Shown piece after piece: positions 46,764 to 57,500 of a stretch of DNA of 64,000 bases. Source of the stretch: Lepeophtheirus salmonis (lineage: Eukaryota; Arthropoda; Copepoda; Siphonostomatoida; Caligidae); contig NC_052143.2 of NCBI RefSeq assembly GCF_016086655.4, positions 24,505,886-24,569,885 on the forward strand, in the 5' to 3' direction. The notes under the pieces are model-generated. The model searched no databases, was not told where the DNA came from, and was given only the letters and a program-made list of their open reading frames with translations. Within the stretch, counting starts at the first letter, position 1. Each line of letters opens with the position of its first letter. A program made the position numbers and the translations under genes.

Positions 46764-46952
46764 TTATGTAGCTAGTGGTGTGGCTGCACATGAGAAGGAG
46801 CTCATAATTTTAATCAAGTTGGACACACAGCTATGGATCCCGGGTGGAATAACCCCTTTCGTATGCTTTGCCGTGTAGAGCATTTCCTGGACCTTGGAAA
46901 TAATGTTCTCTATTTTGAGACACTCATCATATGAAGGTGACGTGACGTCTAG
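46764..46952 (-). CDS. Unrecognised 62-codon frame inside the split mariner relic
   Basis: After a stop at 46953-46955 the minus strand is open to TAA at 46764, reading LDVTSPSYDECLKIENIISK, VQEMLYTAKHTKGVIPPGIH, SCVSNLIKIMSS. The composition is clearly protein-like and the local GC content is higher than the surroundings. It does not match any part of a mariner transposase and lies exactly where the two HTH pieces are separated. No ATG is near the start, so it would be an exon or part of another inserted element. I do not recognise the family. Confidence 0.3.
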   Translation of the reverse strand, partial: LDVTSPSYDECLKIENIISKVQEMLYTAKHTKGVIPPGIHSCVSNLIKIMSSFSCAATPLAT

Positions 46953-46959
46953 CTAATCC

Positions 46960-47218
46960 AGCTGCGTGACTATTTGATAAATACAACAACAATTTTCTTC
47001 ACTGTGCTTAGGTGTCTGATCCAGACTTATCATTGGCATCTTTGCGGCATTTTGTAAGAGTTTGTACCGCATATAAACATTTTTTTTTCTTTACTCAAAA
47101 CAGTTTCCCCGTATACCATTATCAACATTTCAAGTGTCTTTGAGCAATTAATTCCAATTTTTAAACATAATTTTTTGAAAATTCTAGAATCCATTCTTAT
47201 TAAATTGCAAAAAATCAC
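46960..47218 (-). pseudogene. SETMAR-type mariner transposase, first HTH
   Basis: The minus strand reads FKKLCLKIGINCSKTLEML, IMVYGETVLSKEK, then in shifted frame VYMRYKLLQNAAK. This corresponds to the first HTH domain of mariner transposases (K-G-N-SETF-ML-VYGE, VYEWYK-F-GR in the family). A frameshift lies in the A-rich run near 47080. With 46265-46396 it is the DNA-binding half of one relic. Confidence 0.65.
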
Positions 47219-49670
47219 TGAACATACATAATACTTCTATCCATTATGACTCTCACAAACAAGCTAAACATATTATGTAGTTTTAAGCAATAAATATATG
47301 TTCTTTTTCGAATGTACTAACATAAAAAAATCAAAAAATCTAGCATTAAAAAAAAATTACGTTGCCCGAAATATGAAAAGTGACCCTACTGATTGAACAC
47401 ATGTTTTATGTATGCTTGTAAAATATTTTATTCAGTAAAAGAAGTAGGCCGGGCCGGCCGTCTACAGGATATTATTTTAAGGGCCTTAATTTTTAAGAAG
47501 AGACAATATTGAAGAATTTTAGAATTATTTTTTCAAGTTGAGGTTTTACCTGAACAAGGGAACTTTATTTTAGAAAAGAAATGTAAAACTTTTTTTGCTT
47601 TGATTGTTATTAAAATTTTCTCTTCTTCAAATGTCGGAAAAAGTTATAATACTTCAATTTAACCCGAATCTTAAGGAATTGCTGACAATCCCAAGTTCAC
47701 GTCTTTAAATATTTTTTAATGAGTACAGTTCAAATCCACTGAAAATAAAAGATAGTTTAATAAGAATTTTATCTATATCTAAGGAAAAAATTGAAATGAC
47801 TTTCGATCCCAAGTCCAGTTGTGAGTCTTTCCTTTCTTGTCCAAGATAAATCTTCAGTCTTTGAAGGTGTTCCTTTGCTTTTATAACATCTGGCATCTTG
47901 AGAAAATGTATATTATTTACAAAAAAAATTAAGTTGTGTAATACCTCAATATAGGGATAAACATTTATTTATTAGTCTCAAAAGGATTCAACATTGCATT
48001 TACTTTTGTGGTTAATTTGAAAGCACAAAAATATATATTATGTTTCTTTGTTAGATACTTATTCAAAAGAAAAACTATTCAATGTTCTTTTGAGTACAAA
48101 TTGAATGATCCAAATTATTTTTTTTTAGACATTCATTTTATAGATTATATTACATTAACAAAAATATATTCAGATAATTCTCAGCATAGAATTATAAAAC
48201 ATTTCTTAAGAAAAATATCATTTTCAAGATTATTAGCAATGTAGCTAATAAAATAAAAATTAGCGTATAGGTACATAATAACATGAGACTTATATAAGAA
48301 AATCATAGATGTAGAAGTACTTTAACTTTAAATCCATCAAATTCAATAAAATTGAACTATTCCTTCAGAGAAATTATCTCAAGAGTAATTTTTTTTGATC
48401 GAATTATATAGTTCGAATAACAAATATTTTTTAATAATTGTATAATTCAAATTTTAATACTTCAAAGGACATACAAAGTCCACAAAGCTTACTTTATTAT
48501 TTCTAAATGGGATCCAAAGGAACCTTTTAAGTGTTTAAAAGGGACCTATAATTTGATTTTATCCTGTCTTTTCACTCTTGCAGGTCCTTATAAATGACTC
48601 AAAGAAATGATCGCTCTCTGCAAAGTACGATTTTGACTAATATGACAGTAAAAAATTTCATTTTCCCACTTAAATTCGTTTAATACATTTTGGGTATCTT
48701 TTCTGCCTGAGAATAATTTGATATTATTCTTAACTAAGGGTTAATTTCAGCATATATTAATCCTTATAAGTATATTGAGCTTATGGTTTCAAAATAGATT
48801 GGTTATAACGTTACTGGTTTTTCTATATCATGAGACCATTGATTGTTACAATAGGACGTTTTTAATGCTCAATTAAACATATGCTTAAGATTTAAGACGT
48901 AGAATAAAATTTTTGACATTGATACTGATATTTCACTTTGTGTCTCACGTTTATAAGACCTTTGTTACTATATTATAGAATGTACATTTCGATTCATTTT
49001 TCGATGGGTTGCATATATTTGTTTTATTCTACATATTTGGCAATTTTAGTGACAATAGTGATCTTCCAGATCACTAACCATCATTAAACTTGATAAATAC
49101 TACTGCCGGAAAATGTATTGTGGAGGGAGAGTTCTTGAGTCCTCCAGTGATTACGACATGCCTTTTTTCATTACAGATATGATGACCTTTCAAGAAATAT
49201 TTTTGCATATATTTTAGATGTATAATATAATATAAATATTGCTATATTTGCCTACAAGGGGGAGGCAACGGAAACCTTCCCCCCCCCCCAATCATTTCTT
49301 ACGTATATGATATTTGGAAAACATAATTTAACTTTAATTTAAGTTCTAAAAAATAATGGATTCAACAGTCATAGACTATTATTGAATGATATACAGAGTG
49401 GGAACCTAAAACTTGAAATAGCATTCAATTAAATGTCTCCTTTATTTTTAATTGCGAGGTTTCGTTACACAACCAAATGACATTTAAACCAAAATAAACA
49501 AGTTTTGTTTTTATCTCATGTCTTAATCGTAAAAATGTTGTAGCAATAACAAAAAAAGCAACGTGTGTGCGATCCCCTCCGCTCCAATTTTTTTTAAGAA
49601 GAAGACCTTAGGCATATTCATTCGGACTGCTTAAAACATCACGAAGTCGATTTTGGGCCCATCGAGCCAA
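47219..49670. other. AT-rich stretch
   Basis: Contains a C run near 49279-49289 and a short palindrome GTGATCTTCCAGATCAC at about 49060. An acceptor-like CTTTTCACTCTTGCAG ends near 48581, but only a few open codons follow. Frames at 47705-47896 (-) and 48008-48244 (+) show AT-biased composition and are not called. Confidence 0.35.
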
Positions 49671-49679
49671 GAAGAATAT

Positions 49680-49934
49680 AAATTTCTGCAGCAACAATAT
49701 GGCTGACTTATGGACTGCCTCCAAGTGTCCTCCTCCAGCCATGACCTCATCCCCCTGCAATTTGTAGTTTGTGGTTTCTTGAAGAATAATGTTTGCCGCT
49801 CCACTCATCCAAATATGGATTCGCTGCAAGCAGACATAATGAAAGTAAACGCAGTCTTCATCGTCAAGATTTGTCAATCTGTTTGCCGGCGTGTCAACGC
49901 TTTTATTATTTGTGAAGGAGGACGTGTTGAATAA
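49680..49934 (+). pseudogene. Tc1-like transposase C-terminus
   Basis: Plus strand: SSSHDLIPLQFVVCGFLKNN, VCRSTHPNMDSLQADIMK, FIVKICQSVCRRVNAF, ending EGGRVE and TAA. This is the C-terminal region of a Tc1-like transposase: the SSHDLIPLQF block corresponds to SSPDLNPLDF, which holds the third catalytic residue, and the RRRV...GG-VE ending is typical. The proline of the motif reads H while the D is kept. Upstream catalytic and HTH parts are absent, so it is a 3' fragment. A minus-strand frame over the same bases is its shadow. Confidence 0.8.
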
Positions 49935-50184
49935 AATAAAATATAGTTTTTAAACATATCACCAATTGGCAATGCATTAGCGAGCGGCTCTTGTATGTTT
50001 TTGAATAACGAGCGAGAGCAGGAACGCACTCACCATTTTAGAAGAGCAAAAAAATCCCTCGAATTTTTACTTATTTATATAAATTTGTATTACTTTTTCC
50101 GTTTTCTGTATCTTTAACATCGGAATATCATCGGGAAATTGTAGAGTTAAAGAATATTTAAGATTACAAAAAATAGATTTAAAG

Positions 50185-50328
50185 TTATGCCTCAAGATAA
50201 GTTATAATCTTTTTTACTATGCTGTATCTGTGGCTCTCTGATGTCTTCAGATCATGAGTTAACCTCTCACGTAGACGGCCACTCTTAGAAGACTCAGACA
50301 TCAGTTTCCTCAGAGTTACCACCAGCTC
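50185..50328 (-). CDS. Candidate terminal exon, unknown protein
   Basis: The minus strand is open for 47 codons to TAA at 50185, reading ELVVTLRKLMSESSKSGRLR, ERLTHDLKTSESHRY, SIVKKIITYLEA. It is preceded by CCACATACTAAG, so an acceptor AG sits at 50330-50329 in phase 0, with a pyrimidine-containing stretch (ATTTATCTTCTAATG) upstream. The composition is balanced and highly charged, unlike the chance frames nearby. I recognise no transposon or host domain and cannot find the preceding exon or a polyadenylation signal with certainty. It may be a real 3' exon or an unrecognised repeat. Confidence 0.35.
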   Translation of the reverse strand, partial: ELVVTLRKLMSESSKSGRLRERLTHDLKTSESHRYSIVKKIITYLEA

Positions 50329-50563
50329 CTTAGTATGTGGAGATTACATTAGAAGATAAATCTTTCTTATTTGTAAATGAATTTTCCCAACTGAAATACT
50401 ATATAGTTATATTTTTATGTATGTAGTAAATTGACATGCAATCTCAAAATCTCACGCAACACTAAATTAAAAAACTTATGAACCTTGTGTTCAAGCTAAA
50501 AATATTGATCAGGCTTAACTGGATGATAGTTTATGAAACCTTGTAATTACATGTCCCCTAAGA

Positions 50564-50744
50564 CAGTGGTTCCCAAAAGATTTGTGCAAAGGCACACCGA
50601 AAGACAAATAAAAATTTCTTATACAACTATTTTAATTAAACCAATAATTCGGTTTATTATAATCTATTACAAAGTCAAAAATCAAGTCAAAAATCGTACG
50701 GCACACTTAACCTAGTCTCAAGACACACTGTTTGAGAACCACTT
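50564..50744. mobile_element. hAT-like MITE
   Basis: The left end CAGTGGTTCCCAAAAGATTT (50564) pairs with the reverse complement of the right end, AAGTGGTTCTCAAACAGTGT (50744). CAGTGGTTCYCAAA ends are characteristic of non-autonomous hAT elements in many animals. The unit is about 180 bp, with subterminal CACACCG/GGCACAC motifs. No matching 8-bp target duplication is visible. A plus-strand open frame over it (50533-50715) is not a gene. Confidence 0.65.
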
Positions 50745-51242
50745 AATGTTATTTTATTTGCATTTTATAATGTGTATTCTATCAATTTAATATTTTTGAT
50801 TAAAAGTAATTTGAATATTTGGCTGAATTTCGTTAAATCTAATCAAGCATAAATGTTACCTTCTGATTTATACACTGCTGTTCTCAGATACCGTTGTGAG
50901 AGTATTTTTTAAAAGTGGTCAATTGTTTAAGGAAAGATGTCAAAGTTTAAAAGATGATTTATCTTTAAAAAATGACTTTGGTCAATGAATCAATTATTCA
51001 ATGGTTAAAACATAAGAATTAATCATTTTATTGATTTTTTTTTAGATCTTTAAGTTTCATTTATTCTTGTAGATTATTTTTCTTCATTTTTTGGAATAAA
51101 TAATTCAGAAGTTTAATTACTACATAAAGAGATGTCAAATTCAAGTACTCTTATACGAGCGAAAAAATGATTGCTGCTAATTTTTAATTGAGTCGGAGCA
51201 ACCTTTTTCTTTAAAAAACGAGCAAGAGCTTCCTCACAAAAT

Positions 51243-51274
51243 TAGTAACTGAGCTTGAGTGCGCTCAGTTACTA
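51243..51274. repeat. Perfect 12-bp hairpin
   Basis: TAGTAACTGAGC at 51243-51254, spacer TTGAGTGC, GCTCAGTTACTA at 51263-51274. It lies beside GAGC/GCTC-rich sequence (GAGCAAGAGC at about 51221) that resembles 50022-50034 (GAGCGAGAGCAGG), suggesting a repeat unit of unknown type between 49.97 and 51.30 kb. Confidence 0.85.
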
Positions 51275-51299
51275 TTGCTCTGCCAATAGGTTCTTCGTT

Positions 51300-52224
51300 G
51301 TCTTTTCTACATTCCTTAAAAACACGTTTTTCGTAATTTAGTCATGCTATTGCAAGTTTTGGGTCCCCACTCCACATAAATATGAACCATGTACGTATTT
51401 AATGGATATTATTTTGACCTAAAAATTCAAAAGATATATTATTTTCCCATGCTCTCTCCTTCCTTCATTTGACAACTCGTATGCAGACAATGCCAATTTT
51501 TTATTATGTGTACGTATAAAAAAGAATATAGATACTTACAATATGAACAAAAAGCCAAGAAAAATTGGATCTTTTTCCTTTCAAACAATGGAAATATATT
51601 ATGAAGAAATAATATAGAAGCCCATATGTAGATAGATCGATCGTTATGTAAGTAAAGGTATAATAATAAAAAATAATATGTTAAACTGAAACAAAATTAA
51701 ATACAGCTTCAATGAGGTGGGTAAAGATGAACCTCATTAATTTCTCATTAAAACTCATCAAAAAAGGAATTTAATTCCAATTCTATTTTGATTACATAAT
51801 CTCCCTATGCCATTAAACATATTATTTAATATTTATGCAGCAAATTAATAAATAAAATCGAGATTCATTTCAAATGTGCACATTACTTAAACCAGTCAAA
51901 GAAAGTTTACTTTAAAAAAATATTTAAGGTTGTATAGCATATTATAATAGTGAATTACTAATAGTAATCATAGATATTATATTAATTTTGTTTTCTTTTT
52001 GTATTAAATTAGGCTCTGAAACAATTAGAAATCATATATTTTCGTTCATTTTGACGATATTTTTCTTCTTAAATGTTTTAGACAGTTTTTGATTAAGAAT
52101 TCCACTTGAAAATTAACTTGTTCCCTGTGGAATGTGTAGATAACGAGTGACCTAATGAAGTTCTCTATTTAAGTTTCAGCCATTTTCATCTCTTGATAAT
52201 AATCAAAAGTAATTGAAATGGGCT
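51300..52224. other. AT-rich spacer
   Basis: No element or coding frame is recognised in this stretch. Confidence 0.4.
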
Positions 52225-52416
52225 AAAATGTTTGTTTTGGTCGACAACGAGAAGAAAAATCAGACCATCATCGACAAAGAATAATTGACTTACTCAAAAC
52301 CCCTTTTCATAGAGGAGTGGAACAACTTGCCCTCGAACTTCCTCAAGAACAGCTGCTCTTTTGTTTGTCCCCGTATTGAAGCCTTTATTCAGAATAGAGG
52401 GAAACATATTCAATAA
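52225..52416 (+). pseudogene. Tc1-like transposase C-terminal scrap
   Basis: Plus strand: EEWNNLPSNFLKNSCSFVCP, RIEAFIQNRGKHIQ and TAA at 52414. This matches the last 40 residues of Tc1-like transposases (EW--L---F--K-C-S-R-RIEA-I-N-G-HI). Upstream sequence to about 52225 (VDNEKKNQTIID in frame) may belong to the same enzyme after frameshifts. No catalytic residue remains. Confidence 0.65.
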
Positions 52417-52570
52417 CAAGTATAGAAAATTGTTGAATTATCTACTTTTGCTTCAAAAGTTTTCAGTAAAAATTGCATAAAATAAAAATATGGAAAAGTA
52501 AAAACAGCTTTTAAAATTTTCTAATTTTTGAGTCCTCACCCTGCATAGCCCAGAAAATTCCATCAATATC

Positions 52571-52714
52571 TGGTATAAATTCAAGGAGGCACGTCGTAGA
52601 GTGGAATATTTAGAGAGGAAGGATTTTAAACTTGTAAATAAGGTAGTTATTATGGAAACTTTCGTCAGGTCTCGCACATCTAAAGGGTTTATAAATTTCC
52701 ATACTTATTTTTGA
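52571..52714 (+). other. Short coding-like frame, unrecognised
   Basis: A 47-codon plus-strand stretch without ATG start: WYKFKEARRRVEYLERKDFK, LVNKVVIMETFVRSRTSKGF, INFHTYF, stop. The basic, charged composition differs from nearby chance frames. The SRTSKGFINF segment is faintly like the start of FLYWCH zinc fingers, but the rest of that fold is absent. A minus-strand frame of 74 codons over the same bases looks like its shadow. Confidence 0.25.
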
Positions 52715-53009
52715 AATTGAAATTAAATTCAATGCTTCGATTACTAAAGAGATAAACATTCATTTAAAAAAAAAAAAATTAAAAAAAAAAGTAACGGCTT
52801 TATTTTTACAGCACCTATTTTATCAATAAGAGTTTCCATTATTATGATTAAACAACATAAGAATATTACTTTTTTGTTAAAAAAATTGAGATGGAAACTC
52901 CTCAAAACGTCACCCTTTAATGTACTGTAACGTTACTATTTACCCGTTTTAACACACAAAGTATTGAAGTCCATGCAAGGATCTTGGGTGAATTAGGAAA
53001 TAAGTTTAT

Positions 53010-53640
53010 TAACTATGAATTGAACCCCAAAGAATATGTTTTTGTCAATGTATCCACCCTCAGAATTGATGGTGAACTCCAGGTGGTGGCAGAAGCTGCT
53101 GCAGACACTCTGAATGTACTCGGCGCTCACGGAGGCCGAAGCCTTGTTGACGAAGGTATTCGGAGTTTGGGTTCTGTTGTGGCATCTACCACAGGCATTT
53201 GACTCCCCGTGTGCCTAGATGGCATAGTCATGAGGGTTGAGATAGGGATTCTGCGGCGGCAAGAAGTCCTTTGCACAGAAGTGTATGTTTAACTGGAGCC
53301 ACTCTTAAATTTACTTTGTAGTATGGTCTTCTTCTCATTGACAACCAGGCCTAACATTATCCTTGAAGCAGGATGTTTGGCGGTGGAGACATATAGGTGC
53401 TTCTACATCCCTGAATGTCACTACTTGATCATTCTGACATGCTGATTGAAGACTGGGTCAAAAAACTGGGTAAGAGTATACTCATGAGAAAATATCACTA
53501 TGAGTTCACAGGTTTTTAGTTTCCTCCTGTGTTTTTTATCGGCCTGGACACTCCTGATGGGGATAAGCTCATCTAATGCCCATGTCAGTAATTAAGGAAT
53601 TCAGCTTTTTCTTCAGGTGGTTGACGGACATGGAAGGTGT
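53010..53640 (-). pseudogene. Tc1/mariner transposase relic with altered catalytic site
   Basis: The minus strand carries, in order, an HTH trace (SMSVNHLKKKLNSL), RRKLKTCELIVIFSHEYTLT, QFFDPVFNQHVRM, VTFRDVEAPICLHRQTS, a gap, EWLQLNIHFCAKDFLPPQNP, YLNPHDYAI, SAEYIQSVCSSFCHHLEF, and SEGGYIDK near 53020. IFSHEY stands where IFSDEK with the first catalytic aspartate belongs (D to H). NPYLNP stands for SPDLNP (D to Y at the third position). The block with the second aspartate is largely lost. Stops and frameshifts are common. A plus-strand frame at 52984-53202 is its shadow. Confidence 0.8.
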
Positions 53641-54439
53641 CTGCTGAATCACTGCAGTCTACCATTACAAATGAAGTTACATATTTGGAAATTTAATTGT
53701 ATCATATTATAGAATACACTCAAAAATTCGTTGGAGGAGTCAATAAGACACTTGTTAAGGTTACCATAACTTGGCTTGAGATCCATTGGAGTTATGAATT
53801 CCCAGTTCTAGACATATAACTCTGGTGATTGAAGTCCCTTCAGTGATTACGCAGTGCAGCCTGCTTCCTGCTCTTCAAATAGGAAAGAAGATTAATGAAG
53901 AGACGAAGAAAATCGTTCTCATCTATCTATTTCAATTCTAAGTTACTCCAAAGATACTGAGTTGTACATTTTGTCTCCCTTACATCTCTCATTTCCTCGT
54001 GCTCTCCTACGATTCGACCTTTGAGTGCCTCCTCGAATCCTCTCAGTGATTCGCCAACCACCTCTTCTAGTGGTACATCCTAGCTCATACCGAAGAGGAA
54101 ATCACAGCCCTTGCCTAATTTGATGTTATGCTTGTTCGTTCATCCTTGAGTCTCTTCCAAAATGAATAATCCTTCATATCTAAGGTCTAATGATAATTGA
54201 TAACGGATTATTAAGTGATTAGCTCTCCCTCCATTAGAATTACTGTCGTGTATGTTTATTTTTCTTTAATCCTATTTTTATTAATACTATTTATATTGTC
54301 TCTGGTTGAAACACATTAGTTATTACATAAGTGAGATTATTATTTACATTCAATAAAATTAGGTAAGTCTTCCTCCCGGTGAGCTTTATCCTATACGAAT
54401 TTTCCCAGTGCGAGTTATCCCAGTACTAACTATCCCTAT
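53641..54439. other. Spacer with no recognised element
   Basis: Less AT-rich than average between 53800 and 54130, with scattered open codons in both directions but no motif. AGTCCCTTCAGTGATTACG at about 53843 resembles AGTCCTCCAGTGATTACG at about 49138, possibly a short shared repeat. Confidence 0.3.
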
Positions 54440-54646
54440 ACAGCTGACAGCAAAAACGTTGTGTCTTGTTCAACTGTACATCGTGTCATCAATGAAGGCA
54501 TACGGTACCACAGCTATGTACGTCAAAAGCGACAACTTCAAATAGGAGAAAAGGGTCATCCGAATCAAGACTTTGATCAAGCTAAAACTGAGGCTTCCAG
54601 TGAAAAGATTTTATTGATTAAAAGTCAAATTGATGTTCGTGTGTAA
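54440..54646 (+). pseudogene. Tc1/mariner transposase HTH fragment
   Basis: Plus strand: VSCSTVHRVINEGIRYHSYV, RQKRQLQIGEKGHPNQ, with stop at 54644. VS-STVHRV--E-LGY-SYV-RK-QL is the second HTH and following linker of Tc1-like transposases in the family. The stretch lies in an open frame of about 60 codons, but its second half has drifted away. Orientation is opposite to the relic at 53.0-53.6 kb, so it is a separate insertion. Confidence 0.65.
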
Positions 54647-54649
54647 CGT

Positions 54650-55239
54650 TGATTTTTCTGAAAATGTTAATAAAATCGTTTTTACCCTTTCTCTGCTTGG
54701 GAACGTTTACATGACCAACCGTTTACATGAAAAACGTCCTCCTTTTTTAAATGTTTAATTACTACCTAAAGACTACTTCTTAAAATAGAATATTTAGAAA
54801 ATGAAAAAAGGAATTGAATTTTAACAATACACGCTTGTTTTCTTACAGAACCATACGATTTTTATAACTTTTTATTATATTATTTATATTATCAAAACAA
54901 TACTTATTAAATTAAGTTCTATTAATTCCTATAGATAATTATTAAACAATCGTAACCACACTGATTAATTTTTCCCCTTTAAAAAAGAGGGATACAATTT
55001 CAGTAACATGATGACACCATGCTATCCACAGCAAAAGAAAAATATATATCTATGTATGTACATCAAAAATATAATGTAATAATTGAAATAAAATTATAAT
55101 TTTGATAGGCAAATGATGTAATCTTTGACTTTTATTTAGAAAGTTACAAATTATTATCTTTTACATATTATATGTAGGAATAATAGACTGGTTCTTATTT
55201 TTTTATAAGATTTGTTGGATATACTCCAAAATTGTTACT
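54650..55239. other. AT-rich spacer
   Basis: No feature is recognised. Short repeated motifs ACGTTTACATGA occur near 54704-54730. Confidence 0.35.
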
Positions 55240-56550
55240 TTTGATATATTTGAAGACCCATAAAAATATCAATTTTAGAATTTATGGAACTGCTAGGGGG
55301 CTTTGGAAGAAAAAGTAGATTGAACATTAATGTGAATAAGGCTGAAGGGATCTCTAAAGTAAAGGAAACTGAAGAAAACAAAAACCAACTAAGAAATGTA
55401 TTAATTAGATATACAAGTCGAGAGAGCAAGTAACCTAAAATTTGAAGAAATGGAAATTAGAATAAAAAAATGTTATTTCACTTTCAAAACTACAGTTTGG
55501 ACCTGTTTGCAAGAATAGTAATATGGAATCAAATGGTTGTATCAAAAATTGGTCATTTAATGCGTGTCTTGGACTAGTGGACATGAAAAACGCTGGATAG
55601 GAGTAATTTTTGATGGTTTAGAAGATTGAATGGGAGTCCATTTACATAGACAAGCAGCATAAATATGGATATGAAAAGAATAATTGATTATGATCTTTAT
55701 CACCGTCCTGAATATGGTAATGCCACCCTTATGAAAATATTTAAAATTAAGTGAAGATTTTGGAGTGGTATAGGTGCTGTATGTTCGAAGTTACATGGTA
55801 ATGTTTTATTGGGTATGAAAGGAGCAGACCATCTAGTTTGAAGCCCAAGAGTATTGAGGATCTTTGAAGAAGATGGTTAGTGATCATGAACCACTTAACT
55901 CTACCTACATTATCTGGTTTGAGGCTTATTAAAAAATTCAGGAAGAGATGGGGAATTAGCAAATGTACCAAGGTGATTTTAAAAAGCACTCAAATCCCTC
56001 TGATTTCCCATTACATTATTGACTAATTACAAATGAGCATCCTACAAATAAATGGATGAAAAGGAACGGAACAGTTATTTGTAGACTGTGTGAAGAGAAA
56101 GAAGAGGATGATATTCATTTATTCCTGAAGTGTTCTTATTCACAAAATGGAAGAATAAGACTTGGGCAATATTTGGACAACAATTGTTGATGAGGGGGAT
56201 ATCTACTTGTTATTGGACTTAATGAGATATAATATTATTACATTAAAATTTCTATCTACAATTTGTAGACTATTATTAATTGAAAAAAAAAAAAAACCCA
56301 AAAGCTGTGGATAGAAGTTTTATTGACTATGAATGGTATATTTTAAATGATAAACTAATTTTAATACTTTATGTAAATACTATATTTCGGCATTTTATCA
56401 CTTATTTTATTTTAAATATCTGTATGTTGGTTATTTTAAGCATTTGTTTGTTTTAGAAGGTAATTTTTTTCCTATTACTTTTATTTATTTACTTTGAGGA
56501 TAATAAGCCGTCCGAACTCCGGGACAAGAAAAAGAAAGGAAAAAAAAACA
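55240..56550 (+). pseudogene. Non-LTR retrotransposon (LINE), 3' part
   Basis: Plus strand: GGFGRKSRLNINVNKAEGIS at about 55294 corresponds to the reverse-transcriptase block F---S-LK-N--K-E. Then come LFARIVIWNQMVVSKIGHLM near 55505-55565 (the downstream LS--GR----K--V--K--Y block), a segment shared with 37.1 kb, then RNGTVICRLCEEKEEDDIHL, FLKCSY (56070-56150), a CCHC-type ending with C-x2-C-x8-H-x4-C spacing. A 3' UTR-like stretch ends GGGACAAGAAAAAGAAAGGA, then A9, at about 56550. The catalytic YADD part is missing, so the copy is 5' truncated, as is usual for LINEs. Frameshifts and stops are numerous. Confidence 0.7.
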
Positions 56551-57349
56551 CATACAGCTTAGCCTTTATTGATGAATGTTTAGAGATTGCGCCGGGTCCT
56601 TGAATTTGCAAGTTTTATAATGTAAGGGGGGGGGGAGATAATAAAAATATAAGAAAATTCTGACAAATCATCAAAATATAAAGGTTTTAAGTGAGTTAAA
56701 TGTAAAAGGAATTACTTCTTTTGTATTAGAAAATTAAAAAACAAAAAATTATAACGATAAGACAATTTCAAAAAATATCCCAATGTGTATTACGATCCCA
56801 ATTCTAATAAAAATTACCTTATCCGATTTTGCATCCAATTCCGACATTATTTATTACACTACTAACGGGGTTTAGACTATTTTATATTTCATCATATTTT
56901 CACTTATCTAAACAATCACTGGTTGTAGCGTAATAAATACACTTGCACCTTGTAGGTTAACCAAGAACTACTAGCGAGTCTAACAGATAAGTCAGTACAA
57001 TGTAATGATCGTACACGTTTAGAAACGTTTAATACGGTCCCAGATATCAGAAAGCATGAATTACATTACAAAACATATAGCACTAAAATAATAATTGCTG
57101 TACCAACCGTTTCCTTACTTTCAGTTTGTGTTCAATTTGTTTCTTCTCAGATTCCGAGCATATTTTGACCATAAATTATTTTATAACTATACTTCATACA
57201 ACTATAAGACTATTTAAACCCTTCCATACTTAAATCAATAGCTTTCTAATATTTTAAATTAATAAAGTATAGTTTTAAAGTTATATTAAAGGTCAAAAGT
57301 CACAAAAAAGTCAATTTCTTCCAAATTTATATTTTTTTGTGAACTAAGA

Positions 57350-57500
57350 AATCCCATTCGTAGGGTAATTTGTTGACTCAATTTCATGTGGTGTATTGTT
57401 GAAAAAGTTATTTTTGAAAAGTTTTTTGTCTTCAAAAGCCGTTTTTGTGACCTCTATATCTAATTGAAAAAGACTTATTATTATATGATCGTCCAAAAGC
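57350..57500. repeat. Dispersed repeat, copy 2
   Basis: The minus strand AGAGGTCACAAAAACGGC, then TTTGAAGAC, with the next 80-100 bases aligns with the minus strand of 19330-19500. Identity is moderate and AT-rich, so the limits are uncertain. Confidence 0.5.
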
